A stretch of DNA of 64,000 bases from Nevskia sp964451925 (GTDB lineage Bacteria > Pseudomonadota > Gammaproteobacteria > Nevskiales > Nevskiaceae): NCBI GenBank assembly GCA_964451925.1, contig CAYVKA010000017.1:1-64000 (forward strand), read 5' to 3'. Below the pieces are notes generated by a model. It saw nothing but the letters and a program-made list of their open reading frames with translations, was not told the origin of the DNA and did no database searches. The stretch's first letter is position 1. Each line of letters begins with the position of its first letter. The translations under genes were made by a program, and so were the position numbers. Shown here one piece after another: positions 28,235-36,627 of the stretch.

Positions 28235-28702
28235 TTAGCTGCGGCAAACCTGCGGCAGATACTTGTTCGCAATCGTGGTCTTGCCGCCAGCGGCAGCGCC
28301 AGAGGTCGACTTGCAGTTCCAGATGATGCTGCCCTGAGTGCTGGAAGCGTAGGCCGAGTAAGCCAGTAAGCCGCCGCTGACCTTGATGTTCGCCTGGCCG
28401 CCCATGGTCGCGACAATCACGCCAGGCTTGGTGGTGGAATCGACCGAAGTCACATATTTGCCGATAATCGAAACGGCGCTTTCCAGACCGGCGCTGGACG
28501 GGTTGGTGGGGAAATAGCCCTTGTTGTTGTAGAACTCGGCGAGGGCGGTCTTCTGGCCGTCGGCCAGCACGGCGGCTTCAGACACCTGCGAACGGATGGT
28601 GTAGTCCTGGTAAGCGGGGATGGCGATGGCCGCCAGAATGCCGATGATCGCCACCACAATCATCAGTTCGATCAGGGTAAAGCCCTGTTGCATCTTCTTC
28701 AT
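28235..28702 (-). CDS. pilA: Type IV major pilin PilA
   Basis: Structural subunit of the type IV pilus (type IVa). The leader MKKMQQG is cut by PilD before Phe8, then the canonical FTLIELMIVVAIIGILAA helix with Glu12. 155 residues; Cys130 and Cys153 form the C-terminal disulfide loop. The chain ends in Cys-Arg-Ser; in some Pseudomonas pilins a C-terminal Ser is the O-glycosylation site, which is notable next to candidate glycosyltransferases. Ribosome site GAAGGA lies 3 bases before the ATG. Strong terminator downstream and a sigma-54-like promoter upstream. Confidence 0.96.
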   Translation of the reverse strand: MKKMQQGFTLIELMIVVAIIGILAAIAIPAYQDYTIRSQVSEAAVLADGQKTALAEFYNNKGYFPTNPSSAGLESAVSIIGKYVTSVDSTTKPGVIVATMGGQANIKVSGGLLAYSAYASSTQGSIIWNCKSTSGAAAGGKTTIANKYLPQVCRS

Positions 28703-28767
28703 GGTCCTTCACTCCGTTAACGGTTAGTTAAATTTTCACATACGGCCGTCGCCGCTATGCTCTGGCA

Positions 28768-28783
28768 AGCAGGCTTTGTGCCG
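28768..28783 (-). promoter_or_regulatory. pilA: Sigma-54-type promoter candidate for pilA
   Basis: Minus-strand reading CGGCAC-AAAGC-CTGCT keeps the invariant GG and GC with the required 10 bases between them (consensus TGGCAC-N5-TTGCW). Transcription would start about 55 bases before the pilA ATG. PilSR/RpoN control of pilA is usual in gammaproteobacteria. Confidence 0.55.
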
Positions 28784-29114
28784 GCAGTATAATTATTCAA
28801 AATCAATATATTACAGAATGATCTTGCTGTCGTAGCTCTGCTGTTTAGGGCTTCTGGCAGTAAAAAACTGACACAATTTGTCAGTGGCGGCCCGGAATGC
28901 CCGGATGTGTGTGCGGCAAGTCGCCTTCAACGCGAAGCCGAGTTTGCTCAGGTCGATGCGCCTCGCCACGTTGTGGGGGCTGATGGACCATGAAGGAAGC
29001 TCTTTAACGGCTTGGTGCGCCTATGCGCAACGGCAGGAAAGCGGCAGAATCTCGCAGCGCTCTATCGCAGCTATCGTTCGAACTTCGCAAAATAACGCCG
29101 TTTCAGGATAAAAA
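28784..29114. other. Divergent intergenic region between pilA and the GT-C gene
   Basis: About 330 bases beyond the pilA promoter. It contains an AT-rich stretch (28790-28815), where activator binding could occur, and a hairpin with a T-run on the minus strand (28862-28884): CTGACA and TGTCAG with a 5-base loop, then TTTTTT. The rest up to 29114 shows no convincing gene; the open frame on + at 28878-29111 has no recognisable family. Confidence 0.5.
28862..28884 (-). terminator. Small hairpin plus T-run, orphan terminator candidate
   Basis: Perfect 6-bp inverted repeat CTGACA/TGTCAG (28868-28884) followed on the minus strand by six T. It would end a minus-strand transcript coming from 28.9-29.1 kb, where no gene is recognised. 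It could also be an operator dyad. Confidence 0.35.
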
Positions 29115-30488
29115 ATGCTCCTAGCGCGCCGGGCCCATGCCCACGGGTCATCTGCCCGTCTTAAAGTGTATGGGTGTGTGTTGCTGGTCGTGGTGTTGGC
29201 GTTTGTGCAACGGCTCTGGTTCATCCGCGCGGGCTTGGTCGTCAACCCGATGATTGGTGACGCCGTACAGTATTGCGACTACGCCTGGAATCTGGTGCAG
29301 TCCCATGTTTTTTCTCTGTCGCCGCCTGGCTCTGAGAACGTCGTGCCGGACAACTACCGCGATCCGGGATATCCGCTTTTCCTTGCGGCGTGGTTGGTGC
29401 TGTGGGGGTCTGGTGATCCGTGGTATCACGCGGTGCTGTTCGTGCAGGCCGTGTTGGGTGCCCTGAGTGCGGGTGTGGCAATGCTCACGGCAATGCAGTG
29501 GCTTGGTCTGCGCATTGCGTTTTTCGTGGGTATGGCGGTCGCCCTGTGGCCGCACAGCGTGTCGATTTCCGGGTTCCTGCTGTCTGAAACCTTGTTCGGG
29601 TTTGTCGTCCTTGTTTCGATTGGTTTTCTTGCAATGGCTTCGAGGTCGGCGTCCAAGGTGCCATGGGCCATCGCCGGGTTGAGCTTTGGCGCGGCCAGCC
29701 TGGTGAACGCGACTCTGACCCCCTTCTGTCCGCTGCTGGCTGTTGTTTTGATGGCAAGGCGGGCCGCTCCAAGGCCGCTGTTGTTGACGTTGATGATCGC
29801 ATCGCTCGTCATGCCCCTGGCCTGGTCGGCCCGCACCAGGATCCTGCCGGACGGGCCCTCCGCCGGGAGTCGCGTCATGACCAACCTGGTTCAGGGCAGT
29901 TGGGCCGACTATCACTCGGCCTACATCAAGGCACTCTTCGGCGATGTGCCGGCAAAGGCGGTCATGTCGGACATGGACTCGGACATCGCGCTTGCGGTCA
30001 AGTCTCCGGAAGATTGGCTTTCAGTTCTTGCCACCCGGATCCGGCAGGATCCTGTGCACTACATCGCCTGGTATGCCTGGAAACCCTATCTGCTTTGGGC
30101 CTGGAATATTCGTGTTGGCGCCGGTGATGTATACCCGTATCCCGTTGCGCACCCGATTTATCGGACCTATCTCGTCATGCGGTTGTTCGAATCAATTTGC
30201 GCAGCGCTCAATCCTTTGCTGTTTGCGTTGATGGTCGGGGGTGTATGGATCGTCCTGACCAGACCTGCAAAGAGCGCCGCGACGATCGCTCTATACGCCA
30301 TGTCCGCGTTGATCGCTTACGAAACGCTGGTCTATAGCCTGCTGCAAGCGGAGCCTCGTTATTCCATACCGTTCAGGCCGTTGGAAATCATGCTCGCGGC
30401 GACGGCCATGACGTGGATCGTTTCATTCATACAAAAGAGGCGAACAGCATCCGGTCGGGTCGGCGACGGTTCCGGAGATGCCAGTTAA
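29115..30488 (+). CDS. GT-C membrane glycosyltransferase (GT39/ArnT-like)
   Basis: 457-residue polytopic protein with about ten hydrophobic segments. The first external loop has MIGDAVQYCDYAWNLVQ and then NYRDPGYPLFLAAW, the acidic and P-GYP pattern of dolichyl/undecaprenyl-phosphate-sugar transferases such as ArnT and PMT_2 proteins. Expected to move a sugar from a polyprenyl phosphate to lipid A, a protein or a glycan on the periplasmic side. It is divergent from pilA and lacks the TPR tail of the two proteins downstream of pilA. Substrate unknown. Confidence 0.75.
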   Translation: MLLARRAHAHGSSARLKVYGCVLLVVVLAFVQRLWFIRAGLVVNPMIGDAVQYCDYAWNLVQSHVFSLSPPGSENVVPDNYRDPGYPLFLAAWLVLWGSGDPWYHAVLFVQAVLGALSAGVAMLTAMQWLGLRIAFFVGMAVALWPHSVSISGFLLSETLFGFVVLVSIGFLAMASRSASKVPWAIAGLSFGAASLVNATLTPFCPLLAVVLMARRAAPRPLLLTLMIASLVMPLAWSARTRILPDGPSAGSRVMTNLVQGSWADYHSAYIKALFGDVPAKAVMSDMDSDIALAVKSPEDWLSVLATRIRQDPVHYIAWYAWKPYLLWAWNIRVGAGDVYPYPVAHPIYRTYLVMRLFESICAALNPLLFALMVGGVWIVLTRPAKSAATIALYAMSALIAYETLVYSLLQAEPRYSIPFRPLEIMLAATAMTWIVSFIQKRRTASGRVGDGSGDAS

Positions 30489-30506
30489 TGCAGCCGCCGG
30501 AAGCTC

Positions 30507-30656
30507 ATGGCCACGAGTGTCTCGCTTGCTTGCCTCCAAGCCATGCTGCGACGTCACTGGCCAATCGTAGCAGTGCTGATTTTCGTTGCGCCGATTTATC
30601 CGGCATCCGCGCCCGGCGATGGGCGGATCATCTGCACGCCGGTGAAATTCCCCTGA
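30507..30656 (+). CDS. Possible 49-residue secreted peptide or gene remnant
   Basis: Short frame with GGAAG five bases before the ATG. The product has a positive stretch (MLRRHW), a hydrophobic core (IVAVLIFVAPIY) and a PASA signal-peptidase-like site, then only 13-15 residues ending CTPVKFP. It could be a small secreted peptide or the 5' stub of a truncated gene. No homologue is recognised. It fills most of the 227-base gap before the sugar dehydrogenase. Confidence 0.3.
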   Translation: MATSVSLACLQAMLRRHWPIVAVLIFVAPIYPASAPGDGRIICTPVKFP

Positions 30657-30715
30657 TGGGCCGCAAAGCTTCGCTCATTGTCTGGTGATCAAGGTATTCG
30701 CTACGCGTTTGCTGT

Positions 30716-32029
30716 TCAGGCGCGGACGATGTTATCGGCGGGTTTGCGAAAAACGCCGCGGGTATCGATGACGATCAACGCATGGTGGGCGATGGCCGCG
30801 TAGTCGAACGCATCATGATCCGCTGCGACAATGACCGCATCGCACGACGCCAGGTGCTCCGGCGTGACGGCCACGCTGCTCAGCGCAATCCGCCCCCGCC
30901 GCAGCGGCGGAATCACCGGAATGTGCGGGTCGCTGTATTCCACTTCCGCCCCAAGCTGCTGTAGCTGCTCCAGCAGCTCCAGCGCCGGCGATTCGCGCAG
31001 GTCATCCACATTTTTCTTGTAGGCGATGCCGAGGATCAGGATGCGCGAGCCGCGCACCGCCTTGCCGCGCTGGTTGAGCGCGTCGATGGTCTTGCGCACC
31101 ACCCATTCCGGCATGGCGTGGTTGATTTCGCCGGCCAGTTCGATGAAGCGCGTGTGCACGCCGTACTCGCGCGCTTTCCAGGTGAGATAAAACGGGTCGA
31201 TGGGGATGCAATGCCCGCCCAGTCCGGGGCCGGGGTAGTAGGGGACGAAGCCGAAGGGCTTGGTGGCGGCGGCGTCGATCACCTCGAAGATGTCGATCCC
31301 CATGCGGTCGGCCACCATCTTCAGCTCGTTGACCAGGCCGATGTTCACCGCGCGGTGGATGTTCTCCAGCAGCTTGGCCAGTTCGGCCACCTGGGTCGAG
31401 CTGACCGGCACCACCCGGTCCACCGCCACGGCGTAGAGCGCCTCGCCCACGTCGCGGCAGGCCGCGGTGCTGCCGCCGACCAGCTTGGGGATGTTGCGTG
31501 TGTCGTATTTTTTGTTGCCGGGATCCTGGCGTTCCGGCGAATACACCAGGAACAGGTTTTCGCCCACCTTCAGCCCGGTGCTTTCCAGCACCGGCCGCAA
31601 CTCCTCCTCGGTGGTGCCGGGGTAGGTGGTGCTTTCCAGTGAAACGACCTGGCCGGGGCGCAGGTGGCGGCTCAGCTCGCTGGCGGTGTCGAGCACATAG
31701 CTCAGGTCCGGTTCGCGGTGGCGGTTCAGCGGGGTGGGCACGCAGATGATCAGCGCGTCGGCTTCGGCGCAGCGGCTGAAGTCAGTGGTGGCGCTGAAGC
31801 CGGTGGCGTGGGCCGCGCTGATGGCGGCGTCGGGGATGTAGTTGATGTAGCTGCGGCCCGCCGCCAGCTTGCGCGGCTTTTCCGGGTCGATGTCGAAGCC
31901 GATCACCTTGATGCCGGCCTCGGCGAAGCGCAGCGCCAGCGGCAGGCCGACATACCCCAGGCCGAGCACCCCCACCGTGGCCTGCCGCGAGCGGAAGCCC
32001 TCCAGCAATGTCTGGGCGTAGCTGTTCAT
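30716..32029 (-). CDS. wbpA: UDP-N-acetylglucosamine 6-dehydrogenase type (nucleotide-sugar dehydrogenase, WbpA-like)
   Basis: NAD-dependent two-step oxidation of a UDP-sugar to the uronic acid, probably UDP-GlcNAc to UDP-GlcNAcA for surface glycan. 437 residues. Rossmann motif GVLGLGYVGLPLALRF near the N terminus, a middle helical domain, and the catalytic Cys in GPGLGGHCIPIDPFY, then a UDP-binding domain. The closest families by eye are WbpA/TviB; UDP-ManNAc dehydrogenase WecC is less likely. No partner gene for further processing of the uronic acid is adjacent. GC is as high as in core genes, unlike the 12-15 kb stretch. Confidence 0.85.
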   Translation of the reverse strand: MNSYAQTLLEGFRSRQATVGVLGLGYVGLPLALRFAEAGIKVIGFDIDPEKPRKLAAGRSYINYIPDAAISAAHATGFSATTDFSRCAEADALIICVPTPLNRHREPDLSYVLDTASELSRHLRPGQVVSLESTTYPGTTEEELRPVLESTGLKVGENLFLVYSPERQDPGNKKYDTRNIPKLVGGSTAACRDVGEALYAVAVDRVVPVSSTQVAELAKLLENIHRAVNIGLVNELKMVADRMGIDIFEVIDAAATKPFGFVPYYPGPGLGGHCIPIDPFYLTWKAREYGVHTRFIELAGEINHAMPEWVVRKTIDALNQRGKAVRGSRILILGIAYKKNVDDLRESPALELLEQLQQLGAEVEYSDPHIPVIPPLRRGRIALSSVAVTPEHLASCDAVIVAADHDAFDYAAIAHHALIVIDTRGVFRKPADNIVRA

Positions 32030-32147
32030 TGAGTTCGAGTTTTCCAGGATTTCCGGGCTGTGGCGGGCTCTGCCGGCGGCAGGAGACCCCCGTGGTTGCT
32101 ACAATCCGCGTTCTAACAAGTCCGCGTCGCCACCGTAATTTCCCATC

Positions 32148-34745
32148 ATGCAGCAAGACTATTCGCCGCGCCACGTCGAAAGTGAAGCGCAGGCTTACTG
32201 GAGCGAACATCAGGTTTTCCGCGCCGTGGAAGACCCGGCGCGGGACAAGTTCTATTGCCTGTCGATGTTCCCCTACCCGAGCGGGCGCCTGCACATGGGC
32301 CACGTGCGCAACTACACCATCGGCGACGTGGTTTCGCGTTACCAGCGTATGTGTGGCAAGAATGTCCTGCAGCCCATCGGCTTCGACGCTTTCGGCCTGC
32401 CGGCGGAGAACGCGGCGATCAAGAACGGCGTGCCCCCGGCCGCCTGGACTTACTCCAACATCGACTACATGTGCGGCCAGCTGCGCCAGCTCGGCTTCGC
32501 CTACGACTGGGAGCGCAAGCTCGCCACCTGCGAGCCGGACTACTATCGCTGGCAGCAGTGGTTCTTCGTGCAGCTGTTCCGCAAGGGTCTGATCTACCGC
32601 AAGAATTCCATCGTCAACTGGGATCCGGTGGACCAGACCGTGCTGGCCAACGAGCAGGTCATCGACGGCCGCGGCTGGCGTTCCGGCGCGGTGGTGGAGC
32701 AGCGCGAGATCCCGCAGTGGTTCCTCAAGATCACCGCCTACGCCGACGAACTGCTGGACGAGCTGAAGAACCTCGAGCACTGGCCCGAAGCGGTCAAGAC
32801 CATGCAGGCCAACTGGATCGGCCGCAGCGAGGGTCTGGAGATCGACTTCAAGCTGGGCCAGGGCAGCGCCACCGGTGCCGATCATCTCACTGTCTTCACC
32901 ACCCGGCCGGATACCCTCTACGGCGTCACCTACCTGGCCGTCGCTGCCCAGCACCCGCTGGCGCTGGAAGCGGCACAGCGCGACCCCAAGGTCGCCGCCT
33001 TCGTCGAAGAGGCGAAGAAAGGCGATGTCACCGAGGCCACGCTGGAGACCATGGAAAAGAAGGGCGTGCCGCTGGGGATCGACGTGATCCACCCGCTCAC
33101 CGGCGCGCGCGTGCCGGTGTGGGCCGCCAACTTCGTGCTGATGGGTTACGGCAGCGGCGCCGTCATGGCCGTGCCCGGCCACGACCAGCGCGACTGGGAA
33201 TTCGCCCGCGCCTATGGCCTGCCGATCAGGGTCGTAATCGGTTCCGCGCCGGGCCAGGCTTCGGATGTCTCCGCTGCCTCATACGAGGACAAGGGCTGGC
33301 TGATCAACTCCGGGGAGTTCGACGACCTCGAATTCAAGCCGGCCTTCGACGCCATCGCCAGCCGCCTGGAAGCCCTGGGCCAGGGCCGCCGCCGCATCAA
33401 CTACCGCCTACGCGACTGGGGTGTCTCGCGCCAGCGCTACTGGGGCTGTCCCATCCCCGTCATCTACTGCGAAAGCTGCGATGCGGTGCCAGTGCCGGAG
33501 GAACAGTTGCCGGTGCGCCTGCCCGAAGACCTGGTGCCGGACGGCCGCGGCAACCCGCTGCTGCGCCTGCCGGATTTCGTCAACGTCCCCTGCCCGCAAT
33601 GCGGCAAGCCGGCGCGGCGCGAGACCGACACCTGCGACACCTTCGTCGACTCCTCCTGGTACTTCGCCCGCTTCGCCAGCGCCACTCAGAAGCAGGCCAT
33701 GCTCGACGGCCGCGCCGCCTACTGGCTGCCGGTGGACCAGTACATCGGCGGCATCGAGCACGCCATCCTGCATCTGCTCTACGCCCGCTTCTTCCAGAAG
33801 CTGATGCGCGATGTCGGCCTGTCCCCGGTGGGCGAGCCGTTCAAGCGCCTGCTGACCCAGGGCATGGTGCTGGCCGAAGCCTACTACCGCACCGACGCCG
33901 CCGGCGGCCGCGAGTGGATCGCGCCCAAGGACGTGGAGGTCGAGCGCGACGCCAAGGGCGCCGCCCTGCGCGCCGTGCTGAAAAGCACGCGCGAGCCGGT
34001 GGTCGCCGCCGGCCTGGGCACCATGTCCAAGTCCAAGAACAACGGCGTCGACCCGCAGGAAATCATCGACTCCCACGGTGCCGATGCCGTGCGCCTGTTC
34101 ATGATGTTCACCGCCCCGCCGGAGCAGACCCTGGAGTGGAGCGACGCCGGCATCGACGGCGCCGCGCGTTTCCTGCGCCGCGTGTGGAAGCTGGTCTATG
34201 AGCACATCCAGGCCGGGCCCGCCGCCGCGCTGGACGTGGCCGCCCTCAGCGCCGAGCAGAAAGACCTGCGCCGCAAGCTGCACGATGCCCTGGCCCGCAT
34301 CGGCAACGACTTCGAGCGGCGCTTCAGCTTCAACACCGCCATTGCCGCCTGCATGGAGCTGGTCAACAGCCTGTCGCGTTTCGAGGATGTCAGCGCCAAC
34401 GGCCGCGCCGTGACGCAGGAGGTGCTCGACGCACTGGTGCGCGTGCTGTCGCCGATCGTGCCGCACATCGCCCACCAGCTGTGGTTCGCGCTGGGCCACG
34501 ACCGGCCGGTGATCGATGCGCCCTGGCCGCAGGCCGACGCCTCCGCCCGCGTGGCCGACAGCGTGCTGCTGGTGGTGCAGATCAACGGCAAGCGCCGCAG
34601 CGAGATCATCGTGCCCACGGATGCGGGCAGGGAGCAGATCGTCGAAGCTGCGCTGGCCGACGACAATGTGCGGAAATTCCTGGCCGGCCAGCCGGTCAAG
34701 AAGACCATCGTCGTTCCCGGGAAGCTGGTAAATTTCGTGGTGTGA
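32148..34745 (+). CDS. leuS: Leucyl-tRNA synthetase
   Basis: Class I synthetase charging tRNA-Leu. 865 residues, normal for bacteria. The HIGH signature is SGRLHMGHVRNYTIGD near residue 42 and the KMSKS loop is GTMSKSKNNGVDPQ near residue 620; the CP1 editing domain lies between, with TTRPDTLYG. Zn-type Cys pairs are visible in PCPQCGKPARRETDTCDTF. ATG start. The last four bases overlap the GTG of lptE, a standard gene pair. Confidence 0.98.
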   Translation: MQQDYSPRHVESEAQAYWSEHQVFRAVEDPARDKFYCLSMFPYPSGRLHMGHVRNYTIGDVVSRYQRMCGKNVLQPIGFDAFGLPAENAAIKNGVPPAAWTYSNIDYMCGQLRQLGFAYDWERKLATCEPDYYRWQQWFFVQLFRKGLIYRKNSIVNWDPVDQTVLANEQVIDGRGWRSGAVVEQREIPQWFLKITAYADELLDELKNLEHWPEAVKTMQANWIGRSEGLEIDFKLGQGSATGADHLTVFTTRPDTLYGVTYLAVAAQHPLALEAAQRDPKVAAFVEEAKKGDVTEATLETMEKKGVPLGIDVIHPLTGARVPVWAANFVLMGYGSGAVMAVPGHDQRDWEFARAYGLPIRVVIGSAPGQASDVSAASYEDKGWLINSGEFDDLEFKPAFDAIASRLEALGQGRRRINYRLRDWGVSRQRYWGCPIPVIYCESCDAVPVPEEQLPVRLPEDLVPDGRGNPLLRLPDFVNVPCPQCGKPARRETDTCDTFVDSSWYFARFASATQKQAMLDGRAAYWLPVDQYIGGIEHAILHLLYARFFQKLMRDVGLSPVGEPFKRLLTQGMVLAEAYYRTDAAGGREWIAPKDVEVERDAKGAALRAVLKSTREPVVAAGLGTMSKSKNNGVDPQEIIDSHGADAVRLFMMFTAPPEQTLEWSDAGIDGAARFLRRVWKLVYEHIQAGPAAALDVAALSAEQKDLRRKLHDALARIGNDFERRFSFNTAIAACMELVNSLSRFEDVSANGRAVTQEVLDALVRVLSPIVPHIAHQLWFALGHDRPVIDAPWPQADASARVADSVLLVVQINGKRRSEIIVPTDAGREQIVEAALADDNVRKFLAGQPVKKTIVVPGKLVNFVV

Positions 34746-35395
34746 ACATCCGCGCGACTCAATCCTCCCGGCTGTGGACCGGCGCCACGGCGCTGGCCGG
34801 CCTGCTGCTGGCCGCGGCGCTCGCCGGCTGCGGCTTCCACCTGGCCGGCGAGCGGCCGGTGCCGCCGGCGCTGAGCTCGGTTTACATCGACATGGTGCAG
34901 CCTTACCGCGTCGGCACGCCGCCGCTGGAAACCGCCCTTCAATCCCGCATCGCCGCCCGTGGCGGGCTGGTCAAGAGCCACATCGGCGATGCCAGCGCGG
35001 TGCTGCGCCTGTCCGACCTTAGCGAAACCCGCGAGGTGCTGTCGATCGGCGCTGATGGCCTGGCCAACGAATACCGCCTGGTCACCCAGGTCACTTTTGA
35101 ACTGCATAGCGGCGAACAGGAACTGGTGCCGCCCCAGCCGCAGGGCGTGTCGCGCACCTACAGCTTCAGCGTCGACGAGATACTCGGCAAGGAGGCGGAG
35201 GAGTCGCGCCTGCGCAATTACATGCAGGACGAGCTGGCCCAGCTGATCCTGCTGCGCATCGACGCCGCGCTGGCGCACACCGTGCCGCCGCAGCCGGCAC
35301 CCGAACCGCCGCCACCCGGTCCGCCGGTGGAGACACCGGTAACGCCGAGCGTGGTGCCGCCGCTGCCACCGGCTCCCGCGCCGCCGCAGTCCTGA
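34742..35395 (+). CDS. lptE: LPS-assembly lipoprotein LptE
   Basis: Outer-membrane lipoprotein that plugs the LptD barrel and helps insert LPS. GTG start overlapping the leuS stop (GTGA) gives 217 residues; longer in-frame reading into leuS is a shadow. The signal peptide ends in the lipobox LAGC, followed directly by GFHLAGERPVP, typical of LptE. The C terminus is an unusually Pro-rich tail of about 35 residues (PPQPAPEPPPPGPPVE). In many relatives holA follows; here it does not. Confidence 0.93.
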   Translation: MNIRATQSSRLWTGATALAGLLLAAALAGCGFHLAGERPVPPALSSVYIDMVQPYRVGTPPLETALQSRIAARGGLVKSHIGDASAVLRLSDLSETREVLSIGADGLANEYRLVTQVTFELHSGEQELVPPQPQGVSRTYSFSVDEILGKEAEESRLRNYMQDELAQLILLRIDAALAHTVPPQPAPEPPPPGPPVETPVTPSVVPPLPPAPAPPQS

Positions 35396-35584
35396 GCGGA
35401 GGTCTGGCCTGCCGGCCAGCTGCGTCACAGCGATGGCGGCGCGGCCCGGGCACCTTGCACCTGCGCCGCGCCGGTATGGCCCGGCGGTTCTGGCCGGGTG
35501 TAAGGCGGCTTTTTTATACTGCACACGGCCCCCGCACAAGGATGTCGCGGCGGCCGTACCAATCCCCCAGCAAGGAAGACCATC

Positions 35585-36304
35585 GTGAAGCCATGGAAAC
35601 TGCTCGCCGCGGCCGCGGCGCTGACCCCCTCGTTGTGCCTGGCCGATTCGCCGTGGAGCGGCGATGCCTCCGCCGGCTACATCCGCACCACCGGCAACAC
35701 CAACAGCACCGCTCTCAATTTCAAGGGCGCTCTCGACTGGAAATCCTCTCCCTGGGAGAACCAGTTCAACGCCCTCGGCACCTACGGCAGCAGCAAGGGC
35801 ACCTCCACCACTGAAAGCTACCTGATGGGCGACAAGCTCAGCTACGACCTCAGCCCCAAGGCCTACGTCTTCGGCGGTCTCGGCTACAGCAACGACCGCT
35901 TTGCCGGTGTCGTATCGCGCTTTTCCGAGTCGGTGGGCTATGGCCGCCACGTGCTCAAGACCGACCGCCAGACCCTGGACATCGACGCCGGCGTCGGCGC
36001 CAGCCAGTCGCGCAACGAGGGCGAGACCGATTACAACGACCAGCTGATCGGCGTCTTCAACCTGGCCTACCTGCTGAAGATCACGCCGACAGCGCAGTAC
36101 AAGCAGACCCTGCACGTCGAATCGGGCGTGGAAAACACCTTCATCAATCCGGTTGCCGAGCTGAAGCTCAACATCATCGGCAACGTCTCCGCCACCATCG
36201 GCTACGACTGGCGCCACAACACCTCGGTGCCGTCCGGCAGTGTGCACACCGACACCATCACCACCGTCAACTTCGGTTACAGTTTCGGCAAGAAACCCGC
36301 CTGA
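35585..36304 (+). CDS. DUF481 (YdiY-like) outer-membrane protein
   Basis: 239 residues with a signal peptide (MKPWKLLAAAAALTPSLCLA) and alternating beta-strand pattern of a small outer-membrane barrel. Features of the DUF481 family are the start of the mature chain with GDASAGYIRTTGNTNSTAL and paired strands such as SPKAYVFGGLGYSNDRF. GTG start with AGGA ribosome site. The function of the family is not known; some members respond to salt or acid. It stands alone between lptE and the ferredoxin-like gene. Confidence 0.85.
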   Translation: MKPWKLLAAAAALTPSLCLADSPWSGDASAGYIRTTGNTNSTALNFKGALDWKSSPWENQFNALGTYGSSKGTSTTESYLMGDKLSYDLSPKAYVFGGLGYSNDRFAGVVSRFSESVGYGRHVLKTDRQTLDIDAGVGASQSRNEGETDYNDQLIGVFNLAYLLKITPTAQYKQTLHVESGVENTFINPVAELKLNIIGNVSATIGYDWRHNTSVPSGSVHTDTITTVNFGYSFGKKPA

Positions 36305-36318
36305 GCGAACGAAGCCCT

Positions 36319-36627
36319 GTGAGCTACTACCAACACCACGTCTTCTTCTGCTGCAACCAGCGTGACGGCGGGCGCACCTGCTGCAACGACAAGGGTGCCA
36401 CGCGGCTGCGCGACTACTGCAAGAGCCGCGTCAAGCAACTCGGCCTCGCCGGCCAGGGCCGCGTGCGGGTCAACATGGCCGGCTGCCTGGACCGCTGCGA
36501 GGAGGGGCCCACCGTGGTGGTATACCCGGAAGGCGTGTGGTACCGCTATGCCAACGAGCAGGATGTCGACGAGATCATCGACAGCCACCTGCTCAATGGG
36601 CGTGTAGTGGAGCGCCTGCGGATCTAG
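36319..36627 (+). CDS. Small thioredoxin-like [2Fe-2S] ferredoxin
   Basis: 102-residue protein of the thioredoxin-fold ferredoxin family. Cluster ligands are visible as FCCNQR with GRTCC near the N terminus and AGCLDRCEEGP in the middle, followed by the hallmark VVVYPEGVWY. GTG start 15 bases after the DUF481 gene. Its physiological partner is unknown. The 3' end overlaps the convergent mltF by 35 bases. Confidence 0.9.
   Translation: MSYYQHHVFFCCNQRDGGRTCCNDKGATRLRDYCKSRVKQLGLAGQGRVRVNMAGCLDRCEEGPTVVVYPEGVWYRYANEQDVDEIIDSHLLNGRVVERLRI

Noticed and set aside
28878..29111. 77-codon frame on + upstream of the GT-C gene
   Set aside because: No ATG with ribosome site, no recognisable motif, and it lies in the pilA control region.
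34196..36247. Long minus-strand frame opposite leuS, lptE and the DUF481 gene
   Set aside because: Shadow of well-supported plus-strand genes; low-complexity translation.
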